Below, piece by piece: positions 32,919 to 43,440 of a stretch of DNA of 64,000 nucleotides. This DNA is from Desulfoscipio sp. XC116 (GTDB lineage: Bacteria > Bacillota > Desulfotomaculia > Desulfotomaculales > Desulfallaceae). The position numbers were made by a program, and so were the translations under genes. Position 1 is the stretch's first letter; every line of letters begins with the position of its first letter. The stretch is from the NCBI RefSeq assembly GCF_039851975.1, contig NZ_CP156660.1, forward strand, positions 1,927,035 to 1,991,034, read 5' to 3'. The notes beneath the pieces were generated by a model. It was not told where the DNA came from. It did no database searches and was given only the letters and a program-made list of their open reading frames with translations.

Positions 32919-33523
32919 ACTTTTCTGCTCCTTAAGTTATGGATATGTTTGGTAGTTATTTTGACAGCCAGATAAGTCAAAACCAATACCAGCGCCGCCA
33001 CGGGTGCCCGGTCATTAAAATAACCGGCTATAGCGGGCCAATTATGGCCAAATAACATACCCACCGATATATTGAAAGAAACCCAAATTACAGAGAATAT
33101 TGAGTTGTACAATAAAAACCTGGTTGGCTTAAGCCCACTGACTCCGGCCATATAGGGAGTTAGGTTGCTCATCATGGGTACAAATCTGCCTATGATAATA
33201 AACACAGCCGCCGACTGCTCCATCCAGCGGCGGGCCTTCTCCCATTTGTTAAAATTTACGCGCAGAAATTTGCCGTAGCGGTGCAGCACGGGTTCCCCCA
33301 TGTATTGTCCAATATAAAACGCCGCTAAAGCACCCATATTAAAGGCCAGCACCGCCACTAAAAACACGCTGTAAAAGTTAAGCCGGTTCTGGTTGACCAA
33401 AAAACCGGCAAACATTATCATTAACCCACCGGGAAAGGGCAGACCCAGCGCCTCAATAATCAAACCGGCCCATAGCCCCCCCAAACCCAGTGTGTCTACA
33501 TAGTTGGCCAGGAAATCTTGCAC
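32915..33523 (-). CDS. DedA-family membrane protein
   Basis: 202 residues from a GTG at 33521-33523, 10 nt after AAGGAGG. Family features: an N-terminal re-entrant helix (GLIIEALGLPFPGGLMIMFA with the conserved E-x-x-x-P pattern), ALAAFYIGQYMGEP, the signature GRFVPMMSNLTPYMAGVSGL with its Arg, and two C-terminal TM helices, the last ending in KHIHNLRSRKV. DedA proteins include lipid flippases for undecaprenyl phosphate and phosphatidylethanolamine (UptA, PetA). The exact substrate cannot be told. First gene of a two-gene unit with the SGNH hydrolase. Confidence 0.9.
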   Translation of the reverse strand: MQDFLANYVDTLGLGGLWAGLIIEALGLPFPGGLMIMFAGFLVNQNRLNFYSVFLVAVLAFNMGALAAFYIGQYMGEPVLHRYGKFLRVNFNKWEKARRWMEQSAAVFIIIGRFVPMMSNLTPYMAGVSGLKPTRFLLYNSIFSVIWVSFNISVGMLFGHNWPAIAGYFNDRAPVAALVLVLTYLAVKITTKHIHNLRSRKV

Positions 33524-33718
33524 GTAAAAATCGCCTCCTTGCATTTATAGCATAACCTGCAACAAGGCGGTTATTTCAAGAAATCACATAATGTTGCCAC
33601 AGCCGCAAAAAACGTTCAGTCAAAGAGGTATTGTATTAGCCGTAACAGCTATACTGGCACCGAAAAAAACTATGCTCGGTCGTCACCGGTATGGGGTCGG
33701 CAGTTTTGGGGAGTATTT

Positions 33719-33830
33719 CATCAAATTCCAGGACTTTCGCTTCTATATGTGGGAAGCTGTTATTTTTACTTCAGGTGGGGTATAATCCCCAGCTGAAGTC
33801 CCGATGTTCAGCTTTAGCTGAACGAATTCA
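33719..33830. repeat. Interspersed hairpin repeat, copy A
   Basis: About 110 bp: ATCAAATTCCAGGACTTTCG, a first stem region, TTCAGGTGGGG...CCCAGCTGAA hairpin, then CCCGATGTTCAGCTTTAGCT and GAACGAATTCA. It ends at the nucleotide before the TAG of pyk. Three more copies lie at 53.0, 54.5 and 62.9 kb in the same orientation. The terminal hairpin GTTCAGCTTTAGCTGAAC recalls ends of IS200/IS605-type elements, so it may be a small non-autonomous derivative. The rest of the 33524-33718 gap shows nothing. Confidence 0.8.
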
Positions 33831-35582
33831 CTACAGAACTTTGGCCGTGCCTTTATACACCAGGCCGCGTTGACCGTCCACGGTGACCACTTCACCATCG
33901 GGAATTATCCTGGTGGCTTCCTCTACCCCTACGATGACCGGAATGCCAAATTCCAGGCCCACAATGGCCGCATGAGAGGTTAACCCACCGGTTTCCGTAA
34001 TCAGCGCGGCCGCTCTTTCAATAGCCGGGATAAAATCACGGTCGGTGTCATGGGTTACCAGTACGCTGCCATCTTCCATCTTTTCTTCAGCCTCCCGGGC
34101 TGTATTGGCCACACACACTTTACCGGTCACCGAACGCTTGATGATACCGATGCCCCGGGCCAGAATATCACCTACGGTATGTACTTTAATAAGGTTGGTG
34201 GTGCCACGCACTCCCACCGGCACACCCGCGGTGATTACAATTAAATCCCCGGCCTGAATTAACCCGGCGGCCAACGAAACTTCCACAGCCGCGGATATCA
34301 TGCTGTCGGTATCCTCCGTACGCCCCACCAGCAGAGGCTGCACCCCCCAAACAAGCGCCATTTTGCGCAGCACCGTTCTTTTGGGGGTCACGGCAATGAT
34401 AGGAGCCTGCGGTCTGTACTTGCTGACCATTTTGGCGGTATAGCCCGACTCTGTGGAAGTAATGATGGCCGCCGCTCCCAGATCCAGGGCTGTGGACACG
34501 GTAGAATGGCTGATGGCGTCCGTAACGGTTTTAGACAGCACCCGGCGCTTATTCTTAAGCAGTTCATCAAATTTAATAGCCGATTCGGCCCGGGCGGCAA
34601 TGCGGGCCATTGTCTCCACTGCCTCCACCGGATATTTGCCCGCGGCGGTCTCGCCGGACAGCATCACCGCATCGGTGCCATCCAGTATGGCATTAGCCAC
34701 ATCGCTGGCCTCAGCCCTGGTGGGGCGTGGGTTCCTAATCATTGATTCCAGCATCTGGGTGGCTGTAATCACCGGCTTGCCCACCTGCTTGCATTTTTCG
34801 ATGATGGTTTTTTGAATCAGCGGCACTTCCTCCGGAGGTATCTCTACCCCCAGATCGCCCCGGGCCACCATAATGCCGTCTGAGACCTCAATAATTTCGT
34901 CAAGGTTGTTCACGGCTTCCCGGTTCTCGATTTTGGAAATTATGTCCATATGCCCGCCGTTATCCTCAATGATTTTGCGGATAGTGAGTACATCATTGGC
35001 CCGGCGCACAAAAGAGGCGGCTACAAAATCAAAGCTGTTCTCAATGCCAAAAATAATGTCCCTCTCATCCTGTTCAGTGATAGCCGGCATTTTTACGTAA
35101 ACGCCGGGCACATTGACCCCTTTTTGGCTGGTAATTTCACCGCCGTTCTCCACGGTACAATCAATTTCATCTCCGGCTATGTTATCAACTCGCAGGGCAA
35201 TCAGTCCGTCGGATATGAGCACCCGGTCATTCGGTTTAACATCCTTGGGCAGTCCCCGGTAGCTCACCGGCAGTATCCGCTCATTACCCTTAATTGCCTC
35301 GGTGGTCAGGGAAACCGTATCGCCTGTGTTAAGCCGTACAAAATCTTTTTCCAGATAACCCAGCCGTATTTCCGGCCCCTTCGTATCCAGCAATGTAGCG
35401 ATATTCTTGCCTACATTGCCGGCCGCCAGGCGGACCGCGGCCAGCCGGCGGGCATGATCATTATGGGTGCCGTGGGAGAAATTCAGCCTGGCCACATTCA
35501 TACCGGACAGTATTAATTTTTCCAATGTTTCCGCTTTCTCACTTGCCGGTCCGATAGTGCATACTATCTTGGTGCGCCGCAA
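33831..35582 (-). CDS. pyk: Pyruvate kinase with C-terminal PEP-utiliser domain
   Basis: 583 residues, TTG start at 35580-35582 after AGGAGGG. Catalytic barrel motifs: KIVCTIGPASEKAETLEKLI, NVARLNFSHGTHNDH, LLDTKGPEIRLG, the metal/K+ site SKIENREAVNNLDEI, MVARGDLGVEIPPEEV, ATQMLESMI and MLSGETAAGKYPVEAV. Residues about 480-583 form an extra phosphohistidine-type PEP-utiliser domain (GLTSHAAIVGLEFGIPVIVG) as in Geobacillus and many clostridial enzymes. It converts PEP and ADP to pyruvate and ATP. The gene lies 11 nt downstream of pfkA; the dnaE-pfkA-pyk order is typical of Firmicutes. A hairpin repeat starts directly after the stop. Confidence 0.97.
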   Translation of the reverse strand: MRRTKIVCTIGPASEKAETLEKLILSGMNVARLNFSHGTHNDHARRLAAVRLAAGNVGKNIATLLDTKGPEIRLGYLEKDFVRLNTGDTVSLTTEAIKGNERILPVSYRGLPKDVKPNDRVLISDGLIALRVDNIAGDEIDCTVENGGEITSQKGVNVPGVYVKMPAITEQDERDIIFGIENSFDFVAASFVRRANDVLTIRKIIEDNGGHMDIISKIENREAVNNLDEIIEVSDGIMVARGDLGVEIPPEEVPLIQKTIIEKCKQVGKPVITATQMLESMIRNPRPTRAEASDVANAILDGTDAVMLSGETAAGKYPVEAVETMARIAARAESAIKFDELLKNKRRVLSKTVTDAISHSTVSTALDLGAAAIITSTESGYTAKMVSKYRPQAPIIAVTPKRTVLRKMALVWGVQPLLVGRTEDTDSMISAAVEVSLAAGLIQAGDLIVITAGVPVGVRGTTNLIKVHTVGDILARGIGIIKRSVTGKVCVANTAREAEEKMEDGSVLVTHDTDRDFIPAIERAAALITETGGLTSHAAIVGLEFGIPVIVGVEEATRIIPDGEVVTVDGQRGLVYKGTAKVL

Positions 35583-35593
35583 TATAATCCCTC

Positions 35594-36583
<990 letters not shown>

Positions 36584-36716
36584 CTAAACGGCTTCTTGAT
36601 AATATTGATTTATTATATTAACAATAATACTTTTTACTATCACAACTTAAATATGCAGCCAGTTTTTCGCCAATATTGCGCAAAGTACATTTTGTACGCC
36701 TTATGGCAGGCATATT

Positions 36717-36748
36717 AAAAAAATATCCAGAGCATTACCCTGGATATT
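36717..36748 (-). terminator. Terminator after mtrB
   Basis: On the minus strand ATATCCAG and CTGGATAT around a 9-nt loop, followed by seven T. It separates mtrB from pfkA. Confidence 0.85.
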
Positions 36749-36765
36749 TTGCGGACTTTAATAAT

Positions 36766-36999
36766 TTAAGCTTGGCCGGTGCTTAAATTACCGTGCTTGG
36801 TCATTATTTCGGCCCGTCCGCGTATCTTAATAGCCGAAGTATGCTGAGTAAACTGAGCAATCATTATTTCGCCCTTATCCAGCTTTTCGGAATGGTGGAA
36901 CTTTGTATCACGCCCGCGGGTAAGTCCAATGATAGTTACCCCGTTTTCCAGGGCTTTAATAACAATGTATTCACCGGTTGTCTCATTATATTCACTCAT
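36766..36999 (-). CDS. mtrB: trp RNA-binding attenuation protein (TRAP)
   Basis: 77 residues. The core ([54 protein letters not shown]) is almost residue-for-residue the Bacillus subtilis MtrB pattern, including the [17 protein letters not shown] segment, the Thr residues that bind tryptophan and the Lys/Glu/Arg residues that bind GAG/UAG triplets. TRAP forms an 11-subunit ring that, when loaded with tryptophan, binds trp leader RNA and terminates transcription. The usual Bacillus partner mtrA (folE) is not here; instead it lies between dnaE and pfkA. No trp gene or run of GAG/UAG triplets is visible in this window. Confidence 0.95.
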   Translation of the reverse strand: MSEYNETTGEYIVIKALENGVTIIGLTRGRDTKFHHSEKLDKGEIMIAQFTQHTSAIKIRGRAEIMTKHGNLSTGQA

Positions 37000-37049
37000 G
37001 TTTTCACCTCATAGAAATTACCTTATTCTAGCAGTCATAATAACACAGC

Positions 37050-40000
37050 CTAATCAGTTTGACAAGCTAGTTTACCCGCTTGGCCTCTCTTAAGGTTATC
37101 CTGACTTACCGGCGTATTCTTTATTTTTACCCTTTCCGGACCCAGAAAACCGGTAAGCTGCCGCACCACGTCTGAATCCAGGTTAACCCAAAAGCGGCGG
37201 TCCGCCAGCGCCAGTTTTTTATCCCGGGGAAAGTACAGGTAGACCGGGCATTCACCGGGATGGGAGCATAAAACCATCTGCACCCTGGTGATAGCCTCTA
37301 TAGAAACTTCCGTAAAATTAATATAAAGCTCGCCATATTTGCGTAAAGCCATGGCTTCCAGCACATTGACAATGACCTTGACCTCTTCACCGCTAACACT
37401 GGTTACCCCCCTGGCCAAAACCGGATTATCTACTTTAAGCAATGAGACACATTGCTGATAACAGCGTGGAAAAATCACCAACTCCACCACGCCCGACAAA
37501 TCCTCCAGGTTGGCAAAGGCCATGTTATCTCCCTTTTTGGTGGTTATTCTTTTCACCGCATTGAGCATGCCCCCCACCACCACTTCGGTGCGGTCCTCAA
37601 GTTCCGCCAGGGTTATCGTTTGGTGCGTAGTGTGCCTGATAATTGTTTCCCGGTACTGCGACAGCGGGTGCCCGCTGACATAAAGGCCCAGCGCCTCCTT
37701 TTCCATGACCAGCAAATCTCCCTGGTCAAACTCTTGTATACTGGGCATATCCAATGAAATTGTGTTTTTTACATCGTCTCCCCAGAAGTCCAGCAATGAC
37801 CGCTGACCGTTTTGACGATCCTGCTGGCTGAGCTGTGCCAGTCCCAGCCCGGAATCAATAGATGCCACCATTTGTGAGCGATAGTGACCCAGAGAATCCA
37901 GCGCGCCGCTTTTGATGAGGTTTTCTATCACCCGGCGGTTGATCAGTCGGGTATCCACTCGCTGACAAAAGTCCGCAAATGATGTATAGGGGCCGCCGCC
38001 TTCCTTGATATCAATAATGCACTTAACAGCGTTTAAACCTACATTTTTAATAGCGGCCATACCAAATCTTATATTTTCGCCCGCTACCGTAAAGTTAACG
38101 CCGCTAATGTTTACGTCCGGCGGCAGTACGTCAATGCCCATGCGACGGCATTCCTCAATATAAAAAGAAACCTTATCCGTATTATCCCGCACCGATGTTA
38201 AAAGCGCCGCCATAAACTCTACCGGGTAGTTGGCTTTTAAATAAGCCGTCTGGTAGGCAACCAGCGCGTAAGCCGCCGAATGGCTTTTATTAAAGCCGTA
38301 TCCGGCAAAATACTCGATTAAGTCAAATACCTGACCGGCAATATCAGCGTCCACATTATTCTTTTGCGCGCCTTCGGTAAATTGAACCCGCAGCCCGGCC
38401 AGTATTTCCGGCTTTTTCTTACCCATCGCCCGGCGCATGAGGTCGGCCTCACCCAGAGTAAATCCCCCCAGGTCACTGGCAATACGCATAACCTGTTCCT
38501 GATAAAGAATTACTCCGTAGGTGTCTTTTAATATGGGCTCCAGTAAGGGGTGCAGGTACTCCACTTTCTTCTCACCGTGCCGACCTTTAATAAAGTCCTC
38601 CACCATACCGCTGCCCAGCGGCCCGGGCCTGTACAAGGCTACCAGGGGGACTATATCCTCGAATTCCTCGGGCCTTAATTCTTTCAGTATAGCCCGCATG
38701 CCGCTGCTTTCCAGTTGGAAGACCCCCACCCCGTCGCCCCGGCAGAGCAACTCAAATGCCGGCTGGTCATCAAGGGGTATTTCACTAATGTTTATTTTTA
38801 CCCCGCGGTTTTGATCAATCATGTGTACCGCGTCGGCAATCACCGTCAAGGTGCGCAGCCCCAGGAAGTCCATCTTCAGCAGCCCCAGTTCCTCAACCGG
38901 ATCCTTGGCAAACTGGGTGGTCAGCGGGCCGTCCGCGGCCTTATACAGCGGCAAGTAATGCGTCAGGGGATCGCGGGTGATCACAACCCCCGCGGCGTGG
39001 GTGGAAGCATGCCGGGGCATGCCCTCCAGCAAAGCGGCCATATCGATTAACTTGTGTACTTGGGCGTTCTCCCGGTATATCTGGCTCAATTCGGGGGAGT
39101 CCCGCAAAGCTTTTTCAATAGTAATTTTTAGGTCGTTGGGCACCAACTTGGCAATGCGGTCCACATCGCCGTATGCCATGCCCATTGTTCGCCCCACATC
39201 GCGGATGGCCGCCTTGGCAGCCATCGTACCGAAGGTGGCGATCTGGGACACCCGGTCCGAGCCGTATTTTCTGGCCACATATTCAATGACCTCGCCACGC
39301 CTTTCAAAGCAGAAGTCTATATCTATATCCGGCATGGAAACCCTCTCGGGATTTAAAAACCGCTCGAACAATAAATCATACTTCAGCGGATCAAGCTCGG
39401 TGATGCCCAGTACATAAGCCACCACGCTGCCCGCAGCCGAACCGCGGCCCGGCCCCACCGGAATGCCTTGTTGCCTGGCATAGTCAATAAAGTCCCAAAC
39501 AATTAGAAAATAAGCTGAAAAGCCCATTTGCTTAATTACGCCCAGTTCATAATCCAATCTTTTGAGCACGGTATCATTTATACCGCCGTAGCGCCATTCA
39601 GTACCTTTAAGGCACAGTTCCCGCAGGTAAGAGTCCAGCGTATGCCCGTCGGGCACCTTATATTCGGGCAGATGCAGTTTGCCGAATTTCAGTTCCACAT
39701 TGCAGCGGTCGGCAATACGCACGGTATTTTCCATAGCCTCACTAAGCTCACCGAACAATCCGGCCATTTCCCGTTCACTTTTCAGGTACAACTCTTGGGA
39801 CTGAAATTTCATGCGTCCGGGGTCGTCCAGGGTCCTGCCGGTTTGAATACACAGCAGAACATCCTGCATTTCAGCGTGCTCCCGCAAGACATAATGCACG
39901 TCATTGGTGACTACCAGAGGTATACCGGTTTTTTGGTGCAGCTGCAGCAGTCCCCGGTTGGCGATTTTTTGCTCGGCAAAACCATGGTCCTGCAGCTCCA

Positions 40001-40511
40001 GATAATAATTGCCTTGACCAAATATATCCACATAATCAGCTGCGCTTTGCGCCGCCTGCGCCGGGTTATCCTTTATGATATGAGAGGCTACTTCACCGGC
40101 AATACAGCCGCTTAAAGCAATTAACCCCTGACTGTGAGCCGCCAAAAGCTCTTTATCCACCCGAGGCTTGTAATAGAAGCCTTCGGTAAAAGCCAGGGAA
40201 ACCAGTTTAAATAAATTTTTCAGCCCGGTGTTATTTTCCGCCAGCAACACCAGGTGGTGCAGATTATCGTCCACCCGGGGCGTGCGGTCATGCCTGGTAC
40301 GCGGCGCCACGTACACCTCACAGCCAATGACCGGCTTAATATTTTGTTTTTTGCAGGTTTTGTAAAAATCTACCACGCCATACATAACTCCGTGGTCGGT
40401 AATGGCCAGTGAAGGCATGCCCATTTGGACAGCGGTTTTAACCGCATCCTTAATCCTGGCGGCCCCGTCCAGCAGGCTGTATTCGGTGTGTACATGCAAG
40501 TGGACAAACAC
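37050..40511 (-). CDS. dnaE: DNA polymerase III alpha subunit
   Basis: 1153 residues, full family length. An N-terminal PHP domain (residues 1-~210) opens FVHLHVHTEYSLLDGAARIK with the HxH metal ligands and ITDHGVMYG. The polymerase palm carries VGPGRGSAAGSVVAYVLG and the catalytic Asp pair in MPDIDIDFCFERRGEV. RMLRRAMGKKK-type fingers (EADLMRRAMGKKKPEILAGL) and helix-hairpin-helix regions follow. An OB-fold near residues 980-1070 (EVVVGGMLNAVKRITTKKGD) ends the protein. Replicative DNA synthesis in Firmicutes is shared by DnaE and PolC. Stand-alone transcription unit end is uncertain: only 50 nt separate it from mtrB. Confidence 0.96.
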   Translation of the reverse strand: MFVHLHVHTEYSLLDGAARIKDAVKTAVQMGMPSLAITDHGVMYGVVDFYKTCKKQNIKPVIGCEVYVAPRTRHDRTPRVDDNLHHLVLLAENNTGLKNLFKLVSLAFTEGFYYKPRVDKELLAAHSQGLIALSGCIAGEVASHIIKDNPAQAAQSAADYVDIFGQGNYYLELQDHGFAEQKIANRGLLQLHQKTGIPLVVTNDVHYVLREHAEMQDVLLCIQTGRTLDDPGRMKFQSQELYLKSEREMAGLFGELSEAMENTVRIADRCNVELKFGKLHLPEYKVPDGHTLDSYLRELCLKGTEWRYGGINDTVLKRLDYELGVIKQMGFSAYFLIVWDFIDYARQQGIPVGPGRGSAAGSVVAYVLGITELDPLKYDLLFERFLNPERVSMPDIDIDFCFERRGEVIEYVARKYGSDRVSQIATFGTMAAKAAIRDVGRTMGMAYGDVDRIAKLVPNDLKITIEKALRDSPELSQIYRENAQVHKLIDMAALLEGMPRHASTHAAGVVITRDPLTHYLPLYKAADGPLTTQFAKDPVEELGLLKMDFLGLRTLTVIADAVHMIDQNRGVKINISEIPLDDQPAFELLCRGDGVGVFQLESSGMRAILKELRPEEFEDIVPLVALYRPGPLGSGMVEDFIKGRHGEKKVEYLHPLLEPILKDTYGVILYQEQVMRIASDLGGFTLGEADLMRRAMGKKKPEILAGLRVQFTEGAQKNNVDADIAGQVFDLIEYFAGYGFNKSHSAAYALVAYQTAYLKANYPVEFMAALLTSVRDNTDKVSFYIEECRRMGIDVLPPDVNISGVNFTVAGENIRFGMAAIKNVGLNAVKCIIDIKEGGGPYTSFADFCQRVDTRLINRRVIENLIKSGALDSLGHYRSQMVASIDSGLGLAQLSQQDRQNGQRSLLDFWGDDVKNTISLDMPSIQEFDQGDLLVMEKEALGLYVSGHPLSQYRETIIRHTTHQTITLAELEDRTEVVVGGMLNAVKRITTKKGDNMAFANLEDLSGVVELVIFPRCYQQCVSLLKVDNPVLARGVTSVSGEEVKVIVNVLEAMALRKYGELYINFTEVSIEAITRVQMVLCSHPGECPVYLYFPRDKKLALADRRFWVNLDSDVVRQLTGFLGPERVKIKNTPVSQDNLKRGQAGKLACQTD

Positions 40512-40555
40512 TCTAAAAACCCCCGTTAAAATTGGTTAGCGATAGTTGGTTAGTT

Positions 40556-40585
40556 AAAAATTCCCCTTGCTCTCAAGGGGAATTT
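40556..40585. terminator. Bidirectional terminator
   Basis: AAAATTCCCCTTG pairs with CAAGGGGAATTTT around CTCT. On the minus strand it ends the sigma-54 activator transcript before dnaE. Confidence 0.85.
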
Positions 40586-40615
40586 TATCTTAAAATTATC
40601 AGTTGCACAATATTT

Positions 40616-42331
40616 TTATAGCCCTATTTGATACTGTTTAATCTTTTTATACAGCCAGGCACGTGAGATACCCAACAGTTTGGCAGCCTGCAGCTTGTTG
40701 CCGCCGGTTTTATCCAGTGCTTCCAGCAGCGCCTCCCGTTCCACATTCTCCAATAAAGCCGGCAATGCTTTTTCCGCCAGCGACTGCCGACAAGTTGCTT
40801 TTTCTTTTAATAAATAATGAGGCAAGTGCGTCAACTCGATGATTTTTCCATCTACCAGGTTAAAAGCCCGTTCAATAATATTTTCCATCTCCCGCACATT
40901 ACCAGGCCAGTGATAACCGATAAAAATATCGGTAACTTCTTCACTGCAACCAGTGATTTGGAGGTTAAACGAGTGGTTGAACTTATAAATAAAATGATTT
41001 ACCAGACCGCTTATATCTTCTTTTCTCTCGCGCAGCGCCGGTATGTTTATGTTTACGACATTAAGCCTATAGTATAAATCCTGCCTGAATTTACCGCCGG
41101 CAATCATTTCCGCCAGATCCCTGTTTGTGGCGGCAATTATCCGCACATCCACCTTTTTGACACTTCTGCCGCCCAGTCGCTCAATTTCCTTTTCCTGCAG
41201 CACCCTGAGCATTTTCGCCTGCATAGTCAGGGGCATATCCCCTATCTCATCAAGAAAAATTGTACCACCGTGAGCCAGTTCAAATTTACCGATTTGACCG
41301 CCTTTTCTAGCGCCGGTAAAAGCGCCCTCCTGGTAGCCAAACAGTTCAGATTCCAATAGATTCTCCGGTACCGCGGCACAATTAACTTTGATAAAAGGCC
41401 CTTTACCGCGTGGTGAATGACCATGCAGAGCGTGGGCAAAGAGCTCTTTTCCGGTACCGCTTTCTCCCGTAATAAGTACCGTTGACGGCCCTCTTGCCAC
41501 TCGCCGCACAATATCCTTGAGCTGATTAATGGATTTACCGGTACCGATAATATCGTTCAATGTATAATGCACACCGGAGCATTTTGCATTTGCTTGAACC
41601 GGTATATTCCGGTTGGCTAAAGCAGCCAATTTATCGAGATCATGATAAACCACCTTACTAATAGCGCCTTCTACTTTACCGTTACTGACCACCGGGTAAC
41701 GACTGATCAGCACATTTTTGTTTCCGATACGCATGATCTGGCTTTGCTGAGAACGACCGTTAATCTTCATTAAATGAGTTTTAGCCTCAGGTATTATTTC
41801 AGTTATATGTTTATTTAAAATGCTCATTGGATCTTTGTTCAACAACCTTGCCAGAGCATCATTGACAAAGTTGATATAACCTTCGTTATTAATGGAGATA
41901 TACCCCTCATTGGTATTATCAAATATTGATTCCAAAGCGTTTTTCTGACCGGTTACTTGTTTAAGTTCCTCAGCCAGGTGGTGCAGTTCGGTAATTTCCT
42001 GAATTACCCCAATGGCCCCCACAATGCAATTATCACGTATCATAGGAGTGCGGTTGGCTACATAAATAGCATTGCCCAGCACAAATTTTCTGCCGATGTG
42101 AGCTTGGCCGGTTTTTAAAACTTTAATTAGCCCGGTATAAGGAATAATCTCCGATACCAACCTCCCTACAGCTTGATCGGCAGTTAATGCGAACAATTTT
42201 TCACAAGCATGATTGAATATAGTAATCCTGCCACGGTGATCCACTGCTATAACCGGATTGGCCATGCTGTTAAAAACATAGCTGTCATCCTGTGTCGATA
42301 TATGTTTTTTTACACTGTTGACCATAGCCAT
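40616..42331 (-). CDS. Sigma-54-dependent activator with two PAS domains
   Basis: 571 residues from the ATG at 42329-42331, 6 nt after AAGGAGGTG. PAS 1 (about 20-110: VFNSMANPVIAVDHRGRITI), PAS 2 (about 130-230: IFDNTNEGYISINNEGYINF), then the AAA+ module with Walker A GESGTGKELFAHAL, the sigma-54 contact loop GAFTGA, Walker B GGTIFLDEIGDM, and sensor ATNRDLAEMI. A Fis-type HTH ends it (GNKLQAAKLLGISRAWLYKK). It remodels RpoN holoenzyme closed complexes at -24/-12 promoters. There is no receiver domain, so the PAS domains are the likely signal input (redox, small molecule). No neighbouring target is obvious; a weak -24/-12-like sequence lies upstream of the acetate transporter at 47.4 kb. Confidence 0.95.
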   Translation of the reverse strand: MAMVNSVKKHISTQDDSYVFNSMANPVIAVDHRGRITIFNHACEKLFALTADQAVGRLVSEIIPYTGLIKVLKTGQAHIGRKFVLGNAIYVANRTPMIRDNCIVGAIGVIQEITELHHLAEELKQVTGQKNALESIFDNTNEGYISINNEGYINFVNDALARLLNKDPMSILNKHITEIIPEAKTHLMKINGRSQQSQIMRIGNKNVLISRYPVVSNGKVEGAISKVVYHDLDKLAALANRNIPVQANAKCSGVHYTLNDIIGTGKSINQLKDIVRRVARGPSTVLITGESGTGKELFAHALHGHSPRGKGPFIKVNCAAVPENLLESELFGYQEGAFTGARKGGQIGKFELAHGGTIFLDEIGDMPLTMQAKMLRVLQEKEIERLGGRSVKKVDVRIIAATNRDLAEMIAGGKFRQDLYYRLNVVNINIPALRERKEDISGLVNHFIYKFNHSFNLQITGCSEEVTDIFIGYHWPGNVREMENIIERAFNLVDGKIIELTHLPHYLLKEKATCRQSLAEKALPALLENVEREALLEALDKTGGNKLQAAKLLGISRAWLYKKIKQYQIGL

Positions 42332-42431
42332 AAAATCACCTCCTTGCTTGACAAGTGTTTGATAATTTAAAATATTCAACGAAGAAAGTTAAATTCCTGC
42401 CTATATTCAATAAATAAAAAAATTTCCCCCC

Positions 42432-43367
42432 TTAAGGGTGTTTATGGTTCTCATGAACATGGTGTTTATGGGAGCCATGTTCATGGCGGGTATTAGCAAT
42501 TTGCACTAAATTATCAATACCGGTCTCGTTCTTTAACAACTCCTGGTCATCCTTGTTTTTTAATAATACATTTAAAGTTTTAGTAACACTATCATTGTCC
42601 AAGGTCTGTACATCCAGAGCGGATAATGCCCTGGCCCAATCAATGGTTTCAGCGATGGAAGGTTTTTTGCGTAAATTCATGTTGGCTCTGATATAATTAG
42701 CTGCATTGGCAATTTGTTCAGCTATTTTTATACCGGCCTCGGGTACTTTAACCTGCAATATGCGTGATTCTTTTTCAATGGATGGAAAATCAATATATAG
42801 GTAAATACAGCGTCTTTTTAGACCGTCCGAAAGCTCTCTTTCACCGTTGCTGGTAAGCACCACAATGGGAATGTGATTGGCCAATACAGTGCCCAGTTCG
42901 GGTATGGAAACTTGGAAGTCGGATAGAACCTCAAACAAAAAGGCCTCAAATTCCGCCTCCACCTTATCTACCTCATCAATGAGCAAAACATTTTTTTCAC
43001 TGGCCCGGATAGCCCGGAGCAAAGGGCGTTCCAATAGATATTCCTCACTAAATAAATTACGCTCCAACTGTTCACCCGGTGCACCGTCCCGGGAAATTTG
43101 AATTTTAATCAGCTGACGCTGGTAATTCCACTCATATAGCGCCTTATTTTCATCCAGTCCTTCGTAGCACTGCAAACGTATTAAATTAGTATCAAATATA
43201 GCGGCCAGTACCTTGGCAATTTCAGTTTTGCCCACGCCGGGTGCGCCCTCAACCAGCAGCGGCTTGTTCAAGGTTAAGGCCAGGTAGACGGTTACCACTA
43301 CCTCTTCTTCGCAAATATATCCTTCACGTTCCAATGCCTCACGTAATTCCGGAATGGTAATTGACAT
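42432..43367 (-). CDS. MoxR-family AAA+ ATPase with His-rich tail
   Basis: 311 residues from the ATG at 43365-43367, with TGGAGG about 9 nt upstream. Walker A LVEGAPGVGKTEIAKVL, Walker B NVLLIDEVDKVEAEFEAFLF, sensor 1 VVLTSNGERELSDGLKRRC. It resembles the CoxD/MoxR group, chaperones that insert metals or mature large enzymes, normally together with a VWA-domain protein; none is adjacent. The last ~18 residues are unusually rich in His (HEHGSHKHHVHENHKHP), a probable Ni/Zn/Co-binding tail. In Peptococcaceae this could link it to CO dehydrogenase, hydrogenase or another metalloenzyme; that is inference. Single gene, 73 nt after trmL. Confidence 0.88.
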   Translation of the reverse strand: MSITIPELREALEREGYICEEEVVVTVYLALTLNKPLLVEGAPGVGKTEIAKVLAAIFDTNLIRLQCYEGLDENKALYEWNYQRQLIKIQISRDGAPGEQLERNLFSEEYLLERPLLRAIRASEKNVLLIDEVDKVEAEFEAFLFEVLSDFQVSIPELGTVLANHIPIVVLTSNGERELSDGLKRRCIYLYIDFPSIEKESRILQVKVPEAGIKIAEQIANAANYIRANMNLRKKPSIAETIDWARALSALDVQTLDNDSVTKTLNVLLKNKDDQELLKNETGIDNLVQIANTRHEHGSHKHHVHENHKHP

Positions 43368-43440
43368 AAAAGACCCTCCAAATCTTAATTTTATGTTAGT
43401 CTTCATTTATAAATATAGCTGTACCATTTGTCCCAACCGA

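Noticed and set aside
33719-33830. Repeat copies as a full IS200/IS605 insertion sequence
   Set aside because: No transposase (tnpA or tnpB) frame lies beside any of the four copies; only end-like hairpins are present.
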